From NCBI GenBank assembly GCA_026545765.1, contig CM048839.1, forward strand, positions 61,935,677 through 61,999,676: a DNA stretch of 64,000 bases. The letters are read 5' to 3'. Position 1 is the stretch's first letter; each line of letters opens with the position of its first letter. The translations under genes and the position numbers were made by a program. This stretch comes from Plantago major. Lineage: Eukaryota; Streptophyta; Magnoliopsida; Lamiales; Plantaginaceae. The notes under the pieces are model-generated. The model had not been told where the DNA came from, did not search any database, and saw nothing but the letters and a program-made list of their open reading frames with translations. This document shows, one piece after another, positions 34,537-46,009 of the stretch.

Positions 34537-37500
34537 TTACTTGCTTCTAAGGCCAAATATGTTTGCAAATAACTGAGGGGCATGGGGAGGGATATCTGCG
34601 GGTCTAGGCGCCATAAAGTTTACTATTTTTTCGTGAATGTGATACCTGGAGGATTTTTGAAGGTTAGGTCATATAAACTGGCAAGTGAAACAAAATTAGC
34701 GAAGCCTCTGTGAATAACATGGCCTACTTACCTGATCTTGCGACTCTTGGAGGCACGGCGGTCAACAACTTTCCTTTTCTTGGTTTGATTCCTTTTCACA
34801 GCATAGAAAGCCGCCTCTGTCATACGCACAACATGGTTAGGTTAGCACACCAAATCATCATCAATCATTGCTCCAAAGGTGATAAAAGGTAAAAGTACAC
34901 AGACGGATATTGCCTACATTTAGGTACAGTAGCCCCCTATACCATTGCCGAAGGATAACTTCTATCAACATTCAGATGTAATCATGTAATTCAATTATAA
35001 AATCCAACAGGCTGCAGATCTTAATTTCATCAAACTGAAGACTGAAATCAGTTTTCACAAAACCTTATAGGACTTTGTACATAATGATGACCTGCTAAAC
35101 TAAAGCTGGCAATTGACAAGGTTGTAAAAGAAATGTGGGAGAGTAACCACAAAATCAAACATCCAGGTAAACTTTGAAATCCTCGCTTGAACCACAGTAA
35201 TGAAGTTGTGGTGCATAGAGGTCCAAATATTGCCTTCTCTCGTGAATTGTAAGGAGGATGTCACTGATGTCAGGTTATATTCTAAAGGTCTTACCTGATG
35301 CTGATGGATCAACTGACTCCAAAAATTCTTTCAACAACTGCTGATAGAACTCTGAGTCATCTAGAAGTTCGGGATCACCAGCTGTATGCTCCTGTTAATA
35401 ATTCATACAATATATTACACAATGGCAAGGAAATGTGATGCTTCTACATGATAATGAAGAGCAAATTTATTCAGCCAGGCTGACATGAGTGTAGGCAAGG
35501 GACTTGTTATTAATGTTTCATTCTTTATAGACAATAACAGAATCTTCGGAAAAACAATTTAATAAAAGAAAACCATGGACCATGGTCATTGATAAAATTT
35601 TAAATGTCTCCTATTGAAGTATTAGTTAACTTGACTAGTATCAAAAAAAGAATGTGATACAGTAAAAGAATATAGCAGGACGTGTCAAGAGAGATAAACA
35701 TACCTCCGGTTTTGTGTTATTGGTAACATCTGAAACCTGCTGATAAACTAGTGTCAATATCAGAGCATACATTACACATTCAAATTGAACAAATAAGGAT
35801 ACTATTAACACCAGGAGAAGAGAAGCTGTCGTATACTACCACAGTAAAATAAAAATATAAACTTACATTTCCGAACACAGCAATGGCTGATCTATTCTGC
35901 TGCATTCCCTTAATCATTTTACTTGGATCTCTCATGTAAGATGCCACTTGTCCACTTATACTCTGAAGAAAATGAGAGGACGAATAGATGATAGGTAATT
36001 GCAAGGATACAAAAGTATCTTCAAAGACGAAAGGGAAACCTGATTAAAAGCATGCAGTTTGTCTCTAATGGCCGCTGCACCAGTAGTCAGTTGGGTCTTC
36101 CTCTGCCATTTATCAATTGACTTGTTTCTAAATGAAGACATTCTGTAGAAGAACAAATGAAGAAGATAAACCAAAAGTAGAGTAAGGCCTCAATTCTCCT
36201 GGCAGAGCCACGAATATGGTATGTTATAGGCAATATAAAAACACTATTTAGAAGTATGAAATTGATAGGGTTTAAAAATAATAAGGGTATAAAAAAGGGC
36301 AACAACAGGAACCATGAACACAACAGAAAATCCATTGGACTCAAAAAAATATCTGATGTCTCCTCCAAACACAGTTGACTATTAAAGAGGCAAGAGGCAA
36401 AATGAAATTTCCATGGTACTTTGGCATGGAGAAGGTATGAAGCTAGGGTTTACTGATAAGACGGACTAATATGGCTACAGAAGACATGACGAGAGTACCT
36501 TGATTGCATTTGATTAATCTGCAACCAGTCTTTATCAGCATCGCCATTGGAGTTCAAGGTAGATGGATTACCTTAAGAGAAGATGAAATCAAGTGTGCAT
36601 CAGCTTTTAGTTAACAGATGAACAGATATGAACTTCAAAGAGTAATGTTGTCCCTGTAGTAGTAGATGATTAAGCCAGGTCATTTGACTGTGTCAATTTA
36701 ATTGTACAATGTAGTAAAAGCTGACCAAGGCCACTGTCAACCGATTTTGTTGAGAACAATATTGGAGGTGACAGATGAATATAGAAGTAGGGTACTTAAA
36801 AATCTGTTATAGCAATACCAGTACAGCATAAAACTAAATCATAATTTCGGCATTGATAGCTTAATCTGCTACAAGAACTTTCAAAGTCTAGACGGAGACA
36901 AGACCAGAACTATGAGGAATGAAAGAGAAAGACAAAATAGGACACGTGTACCTTCTGCATCCTCTACAACCGATGGATTGTTCTCAGCCAGTGCCTGCAA
37001 AAGTGTTTCCCAAATAAATTGTAAAATGACAACTTGACGGGATGTGACAAATTACTACCGCAGGTACTCTTGCAAGGTATTAAAAGTAGCTAATCTTAAA
37101 TATGTTTCACTAGTAATATACCTGCTGCAGCTCCAGGATAGAATTCAGGGTCTTCTTGGAAGAAGCGATTACACTGGAATAAGCTTCACTAACTTCACTA
37201 TCAATGTTACAAAACGAAGACCTGACAGGCTCCTACACACAGGGCGTCTTATATTTAGCATGACATCTTGTATTGGTTGTATTTAAAAATGACTAAACGA
37301 TTAATGTTCCTGTCTGGACCTGTGGAAGTCTATTACAACTCGTGAATGCTTTTTGCAGCAAGAATCTGATTTCAAGTGTCTTGTCCCACAGAGCCTTGTC
37401 AAGAGAATCATGGATTATGTCAGCAAGATACCAGAAACAGAAAAGGATATATCACAGATAAATTGGAAAAACAGTAACATAAGAAATAATAGAGGAAAAT

Positions 37501-38170
37501 TCCAGTTTAGTTAGTCTTGAAGGTACAGATTGGTAAAATTAAGTACTCGGGAGTATACTTATAATTTATGTTTATTGTAATGTTTCAGCAGAGTAGAACT
37601 GTTCGTTGCAACAATACCATTTGGTTCTTGACAGCTTGACCTTTCTGCACATCCTCATCTTTATGGCCCTTTAGATTTCTCAAGATATCTCTGGAATTGA
37701 CAAGCGAAGTCACAAGAATTAAAACAGAAAAATCGCAAATGAAAATAACAAAATTTTGATGGACAAATCAATCATCAAAGTGAACACCACATTTATGAAA
37801 TGAAGCCAAGGACATATGCTTACTGCTCTTGTTTCTTAAGCTCCTTATACTCTTTTTCTAACTCTTCCATCTCCTCTCCTTTATGTGCATCTTCCTCATC
37901 ATCACCATCATCATCATTGTCACCACTTACATCGTCTATACTCTCAGCACTACGATCATCATCACCACTTTGTGCAAAGTCGAACTCGTCTACCTAAAAT
38001 CAAAGCAAATAAACAAAACGGACGAGCATAGGTATAACCGCAAACTAAAACCAAAACGAAAAGAGAGCGAGGAGCTATACATCATCTGACATTTGCTCAT
38101 CTTCCACATTCTCAGTAAATTCCAAATCATTATCGTTCTCTGGAATGTTTTTCAACTTCCTTTTCGCCAT
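34537..38170 (-). CDS. AATF: AATF/Bfr2-type ribosome biogenesis protein (TRAUB domain)
   Basis: Thirteen coding exons on the minus strand, all GT-AG: 38170-38081, 37993-37824, 37690-37618, 37394-37320, 37232-37122, 36994-36952, 36571-36499, 36142-36040, 35962-35867, 35736-35704, 35391-35295, 34816-34732, 34645-34537 (TAA). They join in phase to 385 residues. Residues 1-80 are acidic (DDDDGDDEEDAH), then an EEMEELEKEYKEL helix. The AATF leucine-zipper-containing domain covers about 85-280 (ALWDKTLEIRFLLQKAF, KWQRKTQLTTGAAA). The TRAUB region covers about 300-380 (LLDDSEFYQQLLKEFLES, KSRKIRYHIHEKIVNFMAP, ending FANIFGLRSK). Family members act in the nucleolus in small-subunit pre-rRNA processing (Bfr2 in yeast; AATF-NGDN-NOL10 in humans). 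Exon 10 has a CAGCAG acceptor, so a form with one extra Gln is possible. No damage is seen; the gene looks functional. Confidence 0.93.
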
Positions 38171-38700
38171 TGACAAATAAGTATACCTAAATGAATCGAG
38201 TGAACATTTACTCGCCAAATAGAGCTGAATAAGTACCAGAAAACGAGATACAATTGAAAAAGGGATTAAAAAAGCTCTTCAGAGCATAAAAGCAGGTAGG
38301 TTGAAGCTGCCTCAATAGTAGTTACTCTCACACTAAACTAACAAAACTATACGGAGTGTTTGGTTGCAAATTAGAATAGAGTTTTCTCAATTCCAATTGT
38401 GTTTTTGTGTGTACTGGAATAGAGAAAACTCAGTTTGTAGCCAAACACTCCGATAGAGTTCTATATCATACGAATATAGAAAAAATTGAACGACTGGAAA
38501 CCTAATTACTACATATAGTTCTGAATCTGACCTGGAAAAACGCGTGCAACGGCAATATTTTTGCAGAGCTCTGTGTTGAGAAACAGAAGACAAAGGAACG
38601 AGACGGAAGAAAAGTAAGGGGTAGAGCAACTAAGAATGATAATGTGATTTTTAGGATTTTCTGTTGGGCTTTGGGATAACCAACCCAAGCCCAATTCAAG
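38171..38700 (-). promoter_or_regulatory. AATF gene 5' UTR, first intron and promoter
   Basis: An untranslated first exon is likely at about 38640-38532 (pyrimidine-rich TTTCTTCCGTCTCG, ending TTTTTCCAG before GTCAGATTC). A 5' UTR intron follows, with acceptor TTTAG at 38187-38191, then 16 bases to the ATG. Upstream, the minus strand carries TGGGCTT- and AGCCCA-type motifs (near 38665-38672 and 38688-38695), the site II-like elements common in promoters of plant ribosome-biogenesis genes. The exon and promoter are inferred from splice signals and from an exon-sized gap in the inverted arm at 39268-39612. Confidence 0.55.
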
Positions 38701-38780
38701 GAGAATAGGCGATTGATCTCGGGAGAAAACCCCACTAGAATGGGATGTTGACTGGAGTTTGAAATGTTGATGGTCGAGAA
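38343..38780. repeat. Left arm of an inverted repeat containing the AATF promoter
   Basis: Reverse complement of 39268-39612, apart from about 95-100 bases (the likely first exon, about 38528-38630) that are absent from the right arm. Arm identity is high by eye, with only scattered differences. Loop about 490 bases. Confidence 0.9.
38352..38452. mobile_element. Short palindromic MITE, 101 bp
   Basis: Ends CGGAGTGTTTGGTTGCAAAT and, in reverse complement, CGGAGTGTTTGGCTACAAAC; flanked by ATA on both sides. The two halves pair almost fully around an AATTGTGTTTTTGTG centre. Copies also lie in the right arm (about 39500-39600) and in the duplicate (about 45170-45270), carried along by the duplications. 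Superfamily uncertain (hAT or Harbinger type). Confidence 0.6.
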
Positions 38781-39267
38781 CAACCTTGATTTGTAGTATA
38801 AAAAGTAACTGAGCTGAACTGAATGAATCGAACTGAATTGGCTTAATTGATCTGAACTGAACTACATGGAACTGAACTGAAATTAATTTAATTGTAGTAT
38901 AAAATTGAACTGAACTGAATGACTCTGAACTGAACTGAAATTTACGAGTTTTCAGATGAATAGAACAAAACCTTAATTGAGATTTAATGCAACTTAGTTG
39001 CAACTTTTGGTTGGGCTTAATTAAAGGGAGATGTGGCTAGAGAAACCAATGGACTACATTCGGGCGCCTAAATTCATTCATTCTAATTCGTTTCAAAGTC
39101 CATGCTCCATGAACTCCGTTTCAAAGTCTAATTCATTCTAAAACGCCTAAATTCGATTTCGAATTTTTGAGCTGTTACATTTTTTCTATCAAATACAAAA
39201 AATTATCATTACCCCAGTCAAAATTCCAATATATTTTCACAAAATCCCACTCCGCATATTATAAGAG
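38781..39267. other. Loop of the inverted repeat, with GAACT-rich repeats
   Basis: Contains many copies of GAACTGAACTGAA-like sequence (38810-38950) between two GTAGTATAAAA blocks, then a segment that in the opposite orientation begins TGTAACAGCCCAAAAATTC, like the start of an LTR. The same loop is present in inverted orientation at 45598-46009. The LTR-like start is a weak resemblance to a fossil and is not claimed as one. Confidence 0.55.
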
Positions 39268-39612
39268 AATCTCGACCATCAACATTTCAAACTCCAGTCA
39301 ACATCCCATTCTAGTGGGGTTTTCTCCCGAGATCAATCGCCTATTCTCCTTGAATTGGGCTTGGGTTGGTTATCCCAAAGCCCAACAGAAAATCCTAAAA
39401 ATCACATTATCGTTCTTAGTTGCTCTACCCTAGATTCAGAACTATACGTAGTAATTAGGTTTCCAGTCGTTCAATTTTTTCTATATTTGTATGATATAGA
39501 ACTCTATCGGAGTGTTTGACTACAAACTGAGTTTTCTCTATTCGAGTACACACAAAAACACAATTGGAATTGAGAAAACTCAATTCTAATTTCCAACCTA
39601 TAGTTTTGTTAG
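39268..39612. repeat. Right arm of the inverted repeat
   Basis: Copies the AATF promoter region and the MITE in opposite orientation but lacks the exon-like block. The join reads CTACCC then TAGATTCAGAAC. Confidence 0.9.
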
Positions 39613-40379
39613 TTCTGCTATTAATAGCCTAAATTCTATCTGAAACTACTACAATTTATCTTTATCTAAATTAATTACATAAATAACATTAAAACAACTT
39701 AATAGCATTTATGCTAAACTTCCAGAACCATAACATTGGATGATCCGTTGATTTATTCAATTCCTAGTAAGTGAGTAAGTGAGTAAGTAAGTAAATGTGA
39801 GTTAAAAACTCCTCTAATCTATCATGGAGCTAACCCGGACATTGAATCGAGAACAGTATTTGCGTGCAGTCATATATAATATAAGTTGTTGTGTATTGTT
39901 TATTTAATTTTATACATACATAATATTTAGTTTTGTTGTAGAAAAATAAATCGATCCAAATTTCATAAAAAACCTCGACAAACAAAAAGATTCAAGCTGA
40001 AGGATAAAAAAACCAGATGATTAACCCTAGCCTAGCTCAACACGTTGAACAAAATAAATACCGAGATGATTGTTTTAATTGATAAACACAAAATTCGACG
40101 AAACCCTAATTCACAATCAAACAATCAAAAAATAATCGCAGGCAGGCAGGCAAAATATATAACTAACCTTAATAATAGAAATCACCAGATTTACCAAGAT
40201 ATATCCACAAGTAACGAAGAGACGCGATGGAAGAGAAGAAAGGGAATGAAACCTACAGCCGCTGCTGAATGTTGCTAGCATCTGCTCCTATATTTCCAAA
40301 CTATTGGGCCTGCTAGCCTAACAAGGCACCTGGGCTCAAGCCTTTTCTATCAAAAGTGTTGGGCTGATATATTTATGAG
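39613..40379 (-). other. Possible truncated gene 5' end
   Basis: On the minus strand 40330-39980 looks like a plant gene leader: AGCCCA and TGGGCC-type motifs near 40305-40340 and 40365, a pyrimidine-rich exon ending near 40170 before GTTAGTTATATA, an intron with an AAACCCTAA telo-box-like sequence (plus 40099-40107), and an acceptor CCTTCAG near 40000. No coding sequence of any length follows. It could be a second, distal AATF promoter or a gene fragment. The rest is featureless. Confidence 0.3.
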
Positions 40380-41153
40380 TGGAGAAAATTACTGCTGAAT
40401 GTTTTGGTTTCGTTTTCTGGGATACGTATCCATCTTCGTTTCGGTTGGAGTATTTCCGTGAATAGTTTCGGGCATTAGTGAATGTCGAGATGTTCATTGG
40501 TTTGCTCTGGCTTACTTCCCCTAGACGCGATGCAGAAGTCGCCGAGGTCTTGGAGGATAGTAGTGATTCACCCATGTACCATGGCATGGTCTTCGCTTCG
40601 TTGACAGTGATAGCTTCCTGTCTGGAGAGATAAGGGCTTTGATTGGGGTTATAAGGAGACGGCATCAGCAACGGTTATTCGCTTCGATATTCGTTTCGTT
40701 ATGTTTCATTGATTGATTTATATATTAAGATTCGTTTCGTTTTATATATTACTTCGTTGTTAACTAATTCGTTGTTCACCTTTGCACGGAACCTCACTGA
40801 GTTTTATCTCACACTTGTTTTATTGCCTTCTTGTAGATGTTGTCAACCATGACGCCTTGGAGCCTTAGACGTTCAGCAACAGAGATAGTGGGGGACGTTC
40901 TTTAAAGTACTGGGCTCATAGAAACTTTTGTTTAAATCAAACTCTTGGTCTTGTTGCATCTAGTTGCCTCTTTGGTATTCTTCGTATGCAGAATGATTTC
41001 AGAGTGTATGATGCTTTTATCGACTTATAGAAATTCCATAAGAAAATTTCGTTTCCCCCAAATCGTTTTGTCTTTTGTCCAGGCGTCACCTTCCCTCAGA
41101 TATTTATTATTAAAGGTAAATTATACCGTGGGATCACCACGGGTTAGTACTAG
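40380..41153 (+). mobile_element. Helitron-family element, 3' end at 41153
   Basis: Ends on the plus strand with a hairpin (CCGTGG, GATCA, CCACGG; 41126-41142), then GTTAGTA, CTAG and T. The terminal 45 bases match the ends at 2761 and 46010 in reverse orientation. The 5' limit was not found; 40380 is a guess. Interior frames, including the minus-strand frame 40336-40671, are not recognised. Confidence 0.65.
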
Positions 41154-41261
41154 TATTAAATAATTTCAAAGTGAATGCAAGTTCAATGTATACAATCTTC
41201 ATAGACATATAAATACTTGTATTTTGATAATTTAAATAACGCATCTATTAAATAAAAAAAT

Positions 41262-41880
41262 CAAACCTCAAAGATTGCTAGCCACCTATTGATAAACAAC
41301 ATTGTTCGTATCAGTGAGATTGTCTTCCTTATCCGATACAAAAATCTTGAGTCATTTCTTAGTTGTGACTTTGAAAAATGAAACATACAGATGCCCATGA
41401 CTGAAAGCATGTATAGGGAGGCAAAGTCCAACATGAGCTAACGGTAGTCTCTAACTATTGTTGATAGTCATTGCTTTTATAGCAAACAAATATATGAAAT
41501 TATCTTCGCTGGAATCTAATAGGAAACTTAGTAAGATCAGAAGGTATGAGTACCATCCGAGGTATGAAAATATTCACTGAAACATTCTTTCCATGTATCA
41601 TCTTCTCCTCTATAACGTGTTCTCCAACTGAAGTACATGGTCTAATATGCTCTTATATGTACTCTTAACTATTGAAGCAATTAGTTTAAAACTAAAAGGA
41701 ATCAAAATATCTTCACATAATTTAAATTCTACATCACCATCATCATTATCACCAACTTCATCGTCTCCAACTTTCAACAAACCACTCACAAACTCCCTAA
41801 TACTCTCAACATCATTAGGTGAACTAGTGGAGATGCCACAACATATATTTCCTTACACATTAAACGAATGAAGATAGTAC
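41262..41880 (-). pseudogene. Helitron helicase (PIF1-like) C-terminal remnant
   Basis: Minus-strand pieces read NDVESIREFVSGLLKVGDDE, then DILIPF, then FIPRMVLIPSDLTKFPIRFQ, then AIKAMTINNS, LPLAHVGLCLPIHAFSHGHL, YVS and finally TNNVVYQ. This matches the order at the C-terminus of plant Helitron helicases (FIPRM, FPxxFxRRQFP, AMTINKSQGQSL, FSHGQLYVALSRV). The KSQGQ of the helicase motif is replaced by NNS plus a stop. Several stops and frame changes are present. It lies antiparallel to, and next to, the Helitron end at 41153, so two elements are involved. Confidence 0.85.
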
Positions 41881-43425
41881 GACTTAAATTTAATAAAGTA
41901 AACATAACAATGCATTCAACATTGTTAAGTGCCTCCGTGTACATTATTAGTCGTGGTGTCGGTTGTTTTGACCTTAAATTGAGCTCTACAGTTTGAATTA
42001 TAGTATGGGATATTTACAAAACTCACCTCTCCAATATGGCCTCATCAATAATTAGTACCCGCTGTTAGGATTTACAGACAGTTCCAGAAAATGAACTGAA
42101 TTCTGAAACTAATTACATATGAACCAAAAAATCAACGTCGGAGTACAACTCACGCCGGAGACACACGCCTTTGATGATTTGGCATGCCATGTCATTAATT
42201 ATTTTCTGTTTAATTAATTGCTTATGGGTGCATCTGTAATTGATTTTGCAAATTATTAACACATGTGTTGACCAGCAGTTGACATGCACGTGTGAGTGTA
42301 TCTGTAATTGGATTATAACTATTGTGGGCGTATATGTAATTGATTAACACAACTCTTTTTTAAAAAAAGCCATTTTAAACCCTTTTTCTTATCAAAATTT
42401 GGCCTTTAAATTAGGCTTCATCTTCCATTTTCTTGATAAATTTTGAACAAATGAATTTATTTTTGAACTCTAACAAGTCGAGCGCTCACGAGCAAAAGCA
42501 AGTCGAACTTTTCGAATTGCTCGTGAGCAACTCAATATTTTAACGAATGATCACGAATTAATCATGAAAAAGTTTCTAACACGCAGGTTTGAAATTATGA
42601 CAAATTACGACGATCATCGATTCATTAAGCCCAAAGTTTCTACTACCATACCGTTAACAACCCTAGTCACACTTGTTTACACAATAAACTAAATCTATCG
42701 AACTAGATTAAATATTAGGGAAGAAGGCAATATTGCAATAAAATACCAGGTAAAGTTGAACTTGGACTGTTAAGTACAAGATGATGCGTCATTTATGCCC
42801 TCCTTTCTCAAGAGCCAAGCTTATCTTCTTCTTCATTTTACCCAGCTTTTATTTTTCTCACTTGCACCATTGAGAGTAAAAAGTTTAAATAGATGAAATC
42901 AAAACCCAAACCAAAGATTATAGATTCCCAAACTGGATAAGTAGAAGCGCAATAAGGAGAAAGAATATATCTCAGAAATCAGATGCCCCCAATTTTATGT
43001 TAGAAGCTTGAAATCCCAAATTGGTAACAAGATCGGGTTCCTTTCCCCCGAGATCCACCCGGCCATAACCAGATCGAGTTTCATTCTCTGGAGGAGATCC
43101 GTCTGGACACAATCATCTTCGAAGTTCGTACAGTCATGTTCATCTCGTTCTTCTTCAATTCCTTCTTTCATTGCCATAGCTAATGGGTTCTCACTCAGGT
43201 GTGTACTTGGGGTTTTTTTTTTTTTTTCCTACCTTGGGAGCTTGAAGAAGAAGAAGACCCGCAAAATGAATTCACGGGTTGTAGAGCTGCAGGGACCGAA
43301 TTTGAAGTTTTCAAAACCTTAAGGACTTCAATCTGAGAATTAGTCAGGCTTACGGACTTTGTAGTACATTTTATAAATTTGTTAATTTAAGCAAGTACTA
43401 TAAATATGTGTAAATAATAATGCAA

Positions 43426-43457
<32 letters not shown>
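41881..43457. other. Intergenic DNA, no assigned content
   Basis: Frames at 42995-43322 overlap on both strands and neither shows a known motif. 42470-42560 has a palindromic look (GCTCACGAGCAA and TTGCTCGTGAGC). An AAT microsatellite at about 43427-43457 serves as the insertion site of the next element. Confidence 0.4.
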
Positions 43458-44592
43458 GAGTAAATTTTTTTTTTCACTAATAACTTTTGCCTGTTTTTTA
43501 ATTTACCCCACAAACTTTTTTTTTTTGCATTTCACACCAAAACTTTTAGTAATATTTTGACGTTACATCAAAAATTGACGTCCGTTAAGTTTGTATTTTA
43601 AATCACACCAAAACCTTTTCAAAAATTTGCACCCGCTATCAAAACCTTTTTTTGTTTTTTAAATCACACCAGAACCTTTCTTGATTGATTTGAGTAATCA
43701 AAATATATGTTCGCATGAATTGTTTGGGGTTGCTAGTCTAGTGATGGTTGGAATATGCATCGTATTTGCCATGACTTTTGCCTTTTGCAATCAAAATCTT
43801 CATATAATTTGTTGGTTCAGTGTAGTGATTTAAGGAACTGCATATGTACCCCTGCCAATTGTGTATCTTCCTGTGTTTGGGTCTAAAAAATGACACAAGG
43901 CTACTTATATGTATGTGGAACGAGCATATATATTTTGTGCCTTCATTTTTGTAATTTTATTGAAGCAACTAATTGAGGGATGGAATGTAAAGAGAGTTCG
44001 AACACTTAATTTTATAGATAGAATGTATGCCAATTAATATACTAATAAATTTTATCATTTTTTATCCGTGTACTATGGAATTTCACATTCGCCAGATACA
44101 TATGCAGTATCTTATTGTTATATCTATCATAAAAGAAACTTATTGTTATATTTAGCAAACAAATAAAGAAAGTTTGTTTAGTAGACAAAATACACTAGTG
44201 TATCATGTTTATGGAGTGAGTGATAAGAGTTGATCATTCTCTATTCTCTTAGGGATAGGATATGGTTTGGTATGTAGCTTCTGTGGTTGTAAAGTAAAGT
44301 GTCGTGGTTGGGTTGTGATCAGAATCCTTATTTTCTAACACTTCGTTTCTTTTGTTGGAATAAAATTTAAAAATTTCAAAATGAATAAATTATTACTTTA
44401 TAGAAAGGTTACGATGGCGAAGATGTTTTTCAAAAGGTTTTGATGTAATTTAAAAATAAGTTAACTACCATCCAACCTTTGTGTAATGTTAAAATGTTTA
44501 TAAACTTTTTGGTGTGAAATGCTAAAAAAAAAAGGTTGTGGGGTAAGTTCAAAAACGGGCAAAAGTTATTAGTGCAAAAAAAAAATTTTCCC
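43458..44592. mobile_element. Mutator-like element with about 110-bp inverted ends
   Basis: Left GAGTAAATTTTTTTTTTCAC, right (reverse complement) GGGAAAATTTTTTTTTTGCA, both then CACTAATAACTTTTGCC and a shared TTACCCCACAA block, continuing to CATTTCACACCAAAA. Flanked by TAATAATAA on both sides (43449-43457, 44593-44601), a 9-bp TSD, though within a simple repeat. 1135 bp, no transposase. Confidence 0.78.
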
Positions 44593-44617
44593 TAATAATA
44601 ATACAAGTTATTGTTAC

Positions 44618-46009
44618 GAATGAAATGAAATGAAGCTAAGGACATATGCTTACTGCTCTTGTTTCTTAAGCTCCTTATACTCTTTTTCTAACTCTTCCAT
44701 CTCCTCTCCTTTATGTGCATCTTCCTCATCATCACCATCATCATCATTGTCACCACTTACATCGTCTATACTCTCAGCACTACGATCATCATCACCACTT
44801 TGTGCAAAGTCGAACTCGTCTACCTAAAATCAAAGTAAATAAACAAAACGGACGAGCATAGGTATAACCGCAAACTAAAACCAAAACGAAAAGAGAGCGA
44901 GGAGCTATACATCATCTGACATTTGCTCATCTTTCACATTTTCAGTAAATTCCAAATCATTATCGTTCTCTGGAATGTTTTTCAACTTCCTTTTCGCCAT
45001 TGACAAATAAGTACACCTAAATGAGTCAAGTGAACATTTACTCGCCAAATATGTACCAGAAAACGAGATACAATTGAAAGGGATTAAAAAAGCTCTTCAG
45101 AGCATAAAAGCAGGTACGTTGAAGCTGCCTCAATAGTAGTTACTCTCACACTAAACTAACAAAACTATATGGAGTGTTTGGTTACAAATTAGAATTGAGT
45201 TTTCTCAATTTCAATTGTGTTTTTGTGTGTACTGGAATAGAGAAAACTCAGTTTATAGCCAAACACTCCGATAGAGTTCTATATCATACGAATATAGAAA
45301 AAATTGAACTACTGGAAACCTAATTACTATGTCTTCGTGACGTATAGTTCTGAATCTGACCTGGAAAAACGCGTGCAACGGCAATATTTTTGCACAGCTC
45401 TGTGTTGAGAAACTGAAGGCGAAGGAAGGAGATGGAAGAAAAGAACGATACTGTGATTTTTAGGATTTTCTGTTAGGCTTTGGAATAACCAACCCAAGCC
45501 CAATTCAAGGAGAATAGGCGATTGATCACGGGAGAAAACCCCCACTAGAATGGGATGTTGACTGGAGTTTGGAATATTGATGGTCGAGATTCTCTTATAA
45601 TATGCGGAGTGGGATTTTGTGAAAATATATTGGAATTTTGACTGGGGTAATGATAATTTATTGTATTTGATAGAAAAAATGTAACAGCCCAAAAATTCAA
45701 AAATCGAATTTAGGCATTTTAGAACGAATCGGACTTTGAAACGGAGTTCATGGAGCGTGGATTGTTGGCCCGAATGTAGTCCATTGGTTTCTCTAGCCGC
45801 ATCTCCCTTTAATTAAGCCCAACCAAAAGTTGCAACTAAGTTGCATTAAATCTCAATTAAGGTTTTGTTCTATTCATACTACAATTAATTTCAGTTTAAT
45901 TTTATACTACAATTAAATTAAGTTCAGTTCCATGTAGTCCAGTTCAATTCAGATCAATTAAGCCAATTTAGTTCAGTTCAGTTCAGCTTAGTTGCTTTTT
46001 ATACTACAA
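44618..46009 (-). pseudogene. Partial duplicate of the AATF gene 5' end
   Basis: From GAAATGAAGCTAAGG at 44618 the sequence matches 37795 onward in the same orientation. It carries copies of coding exon 2 (44654-44823) and exon 1 (44911-45000) with their splice sites, the 5' UTR intron, the first exon near 45361-45440 and the promoter arm to about 45597. Exons 3-13 are absent. Exon 1 has Glu to Lys in the EDEQMSDD motif (now KDEQ), but both exons remain open. From 45598 to 46009 it continues with the loop in inverted orientation and is then cut by a Helitron end at 46010. Few differences from the parent indicate a recent event. It could produce a truncated transcript. Confidence 0.92.

Noticed and set aside
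39167-39433. Plus-strand frame matching minus-strand frames at 38502-38783 and 45327-45692
   Set aside because: Similarity is explained by the inverted repeat and its duplicate; the sequence is promoter DNA, not protein coding.
40336-40671. Minus-strand frame of 111 codons
   Set aside because: No family recognised; it lies next to a Helitron end and could be captured or chance sequence.
42995-43322. Overlapping frames on both strands, possibly a gene exon
   Set aside because: No recognisable motif, no partner exon, and neither strand is favoured.
45679-46009. A solo LTR beginning TGTAACAGCCC
   Set aside because: Only the start resembles an LTR; no matching end or TSD was found, and the segment is explained as the flipped loop of the AATF duplicate.
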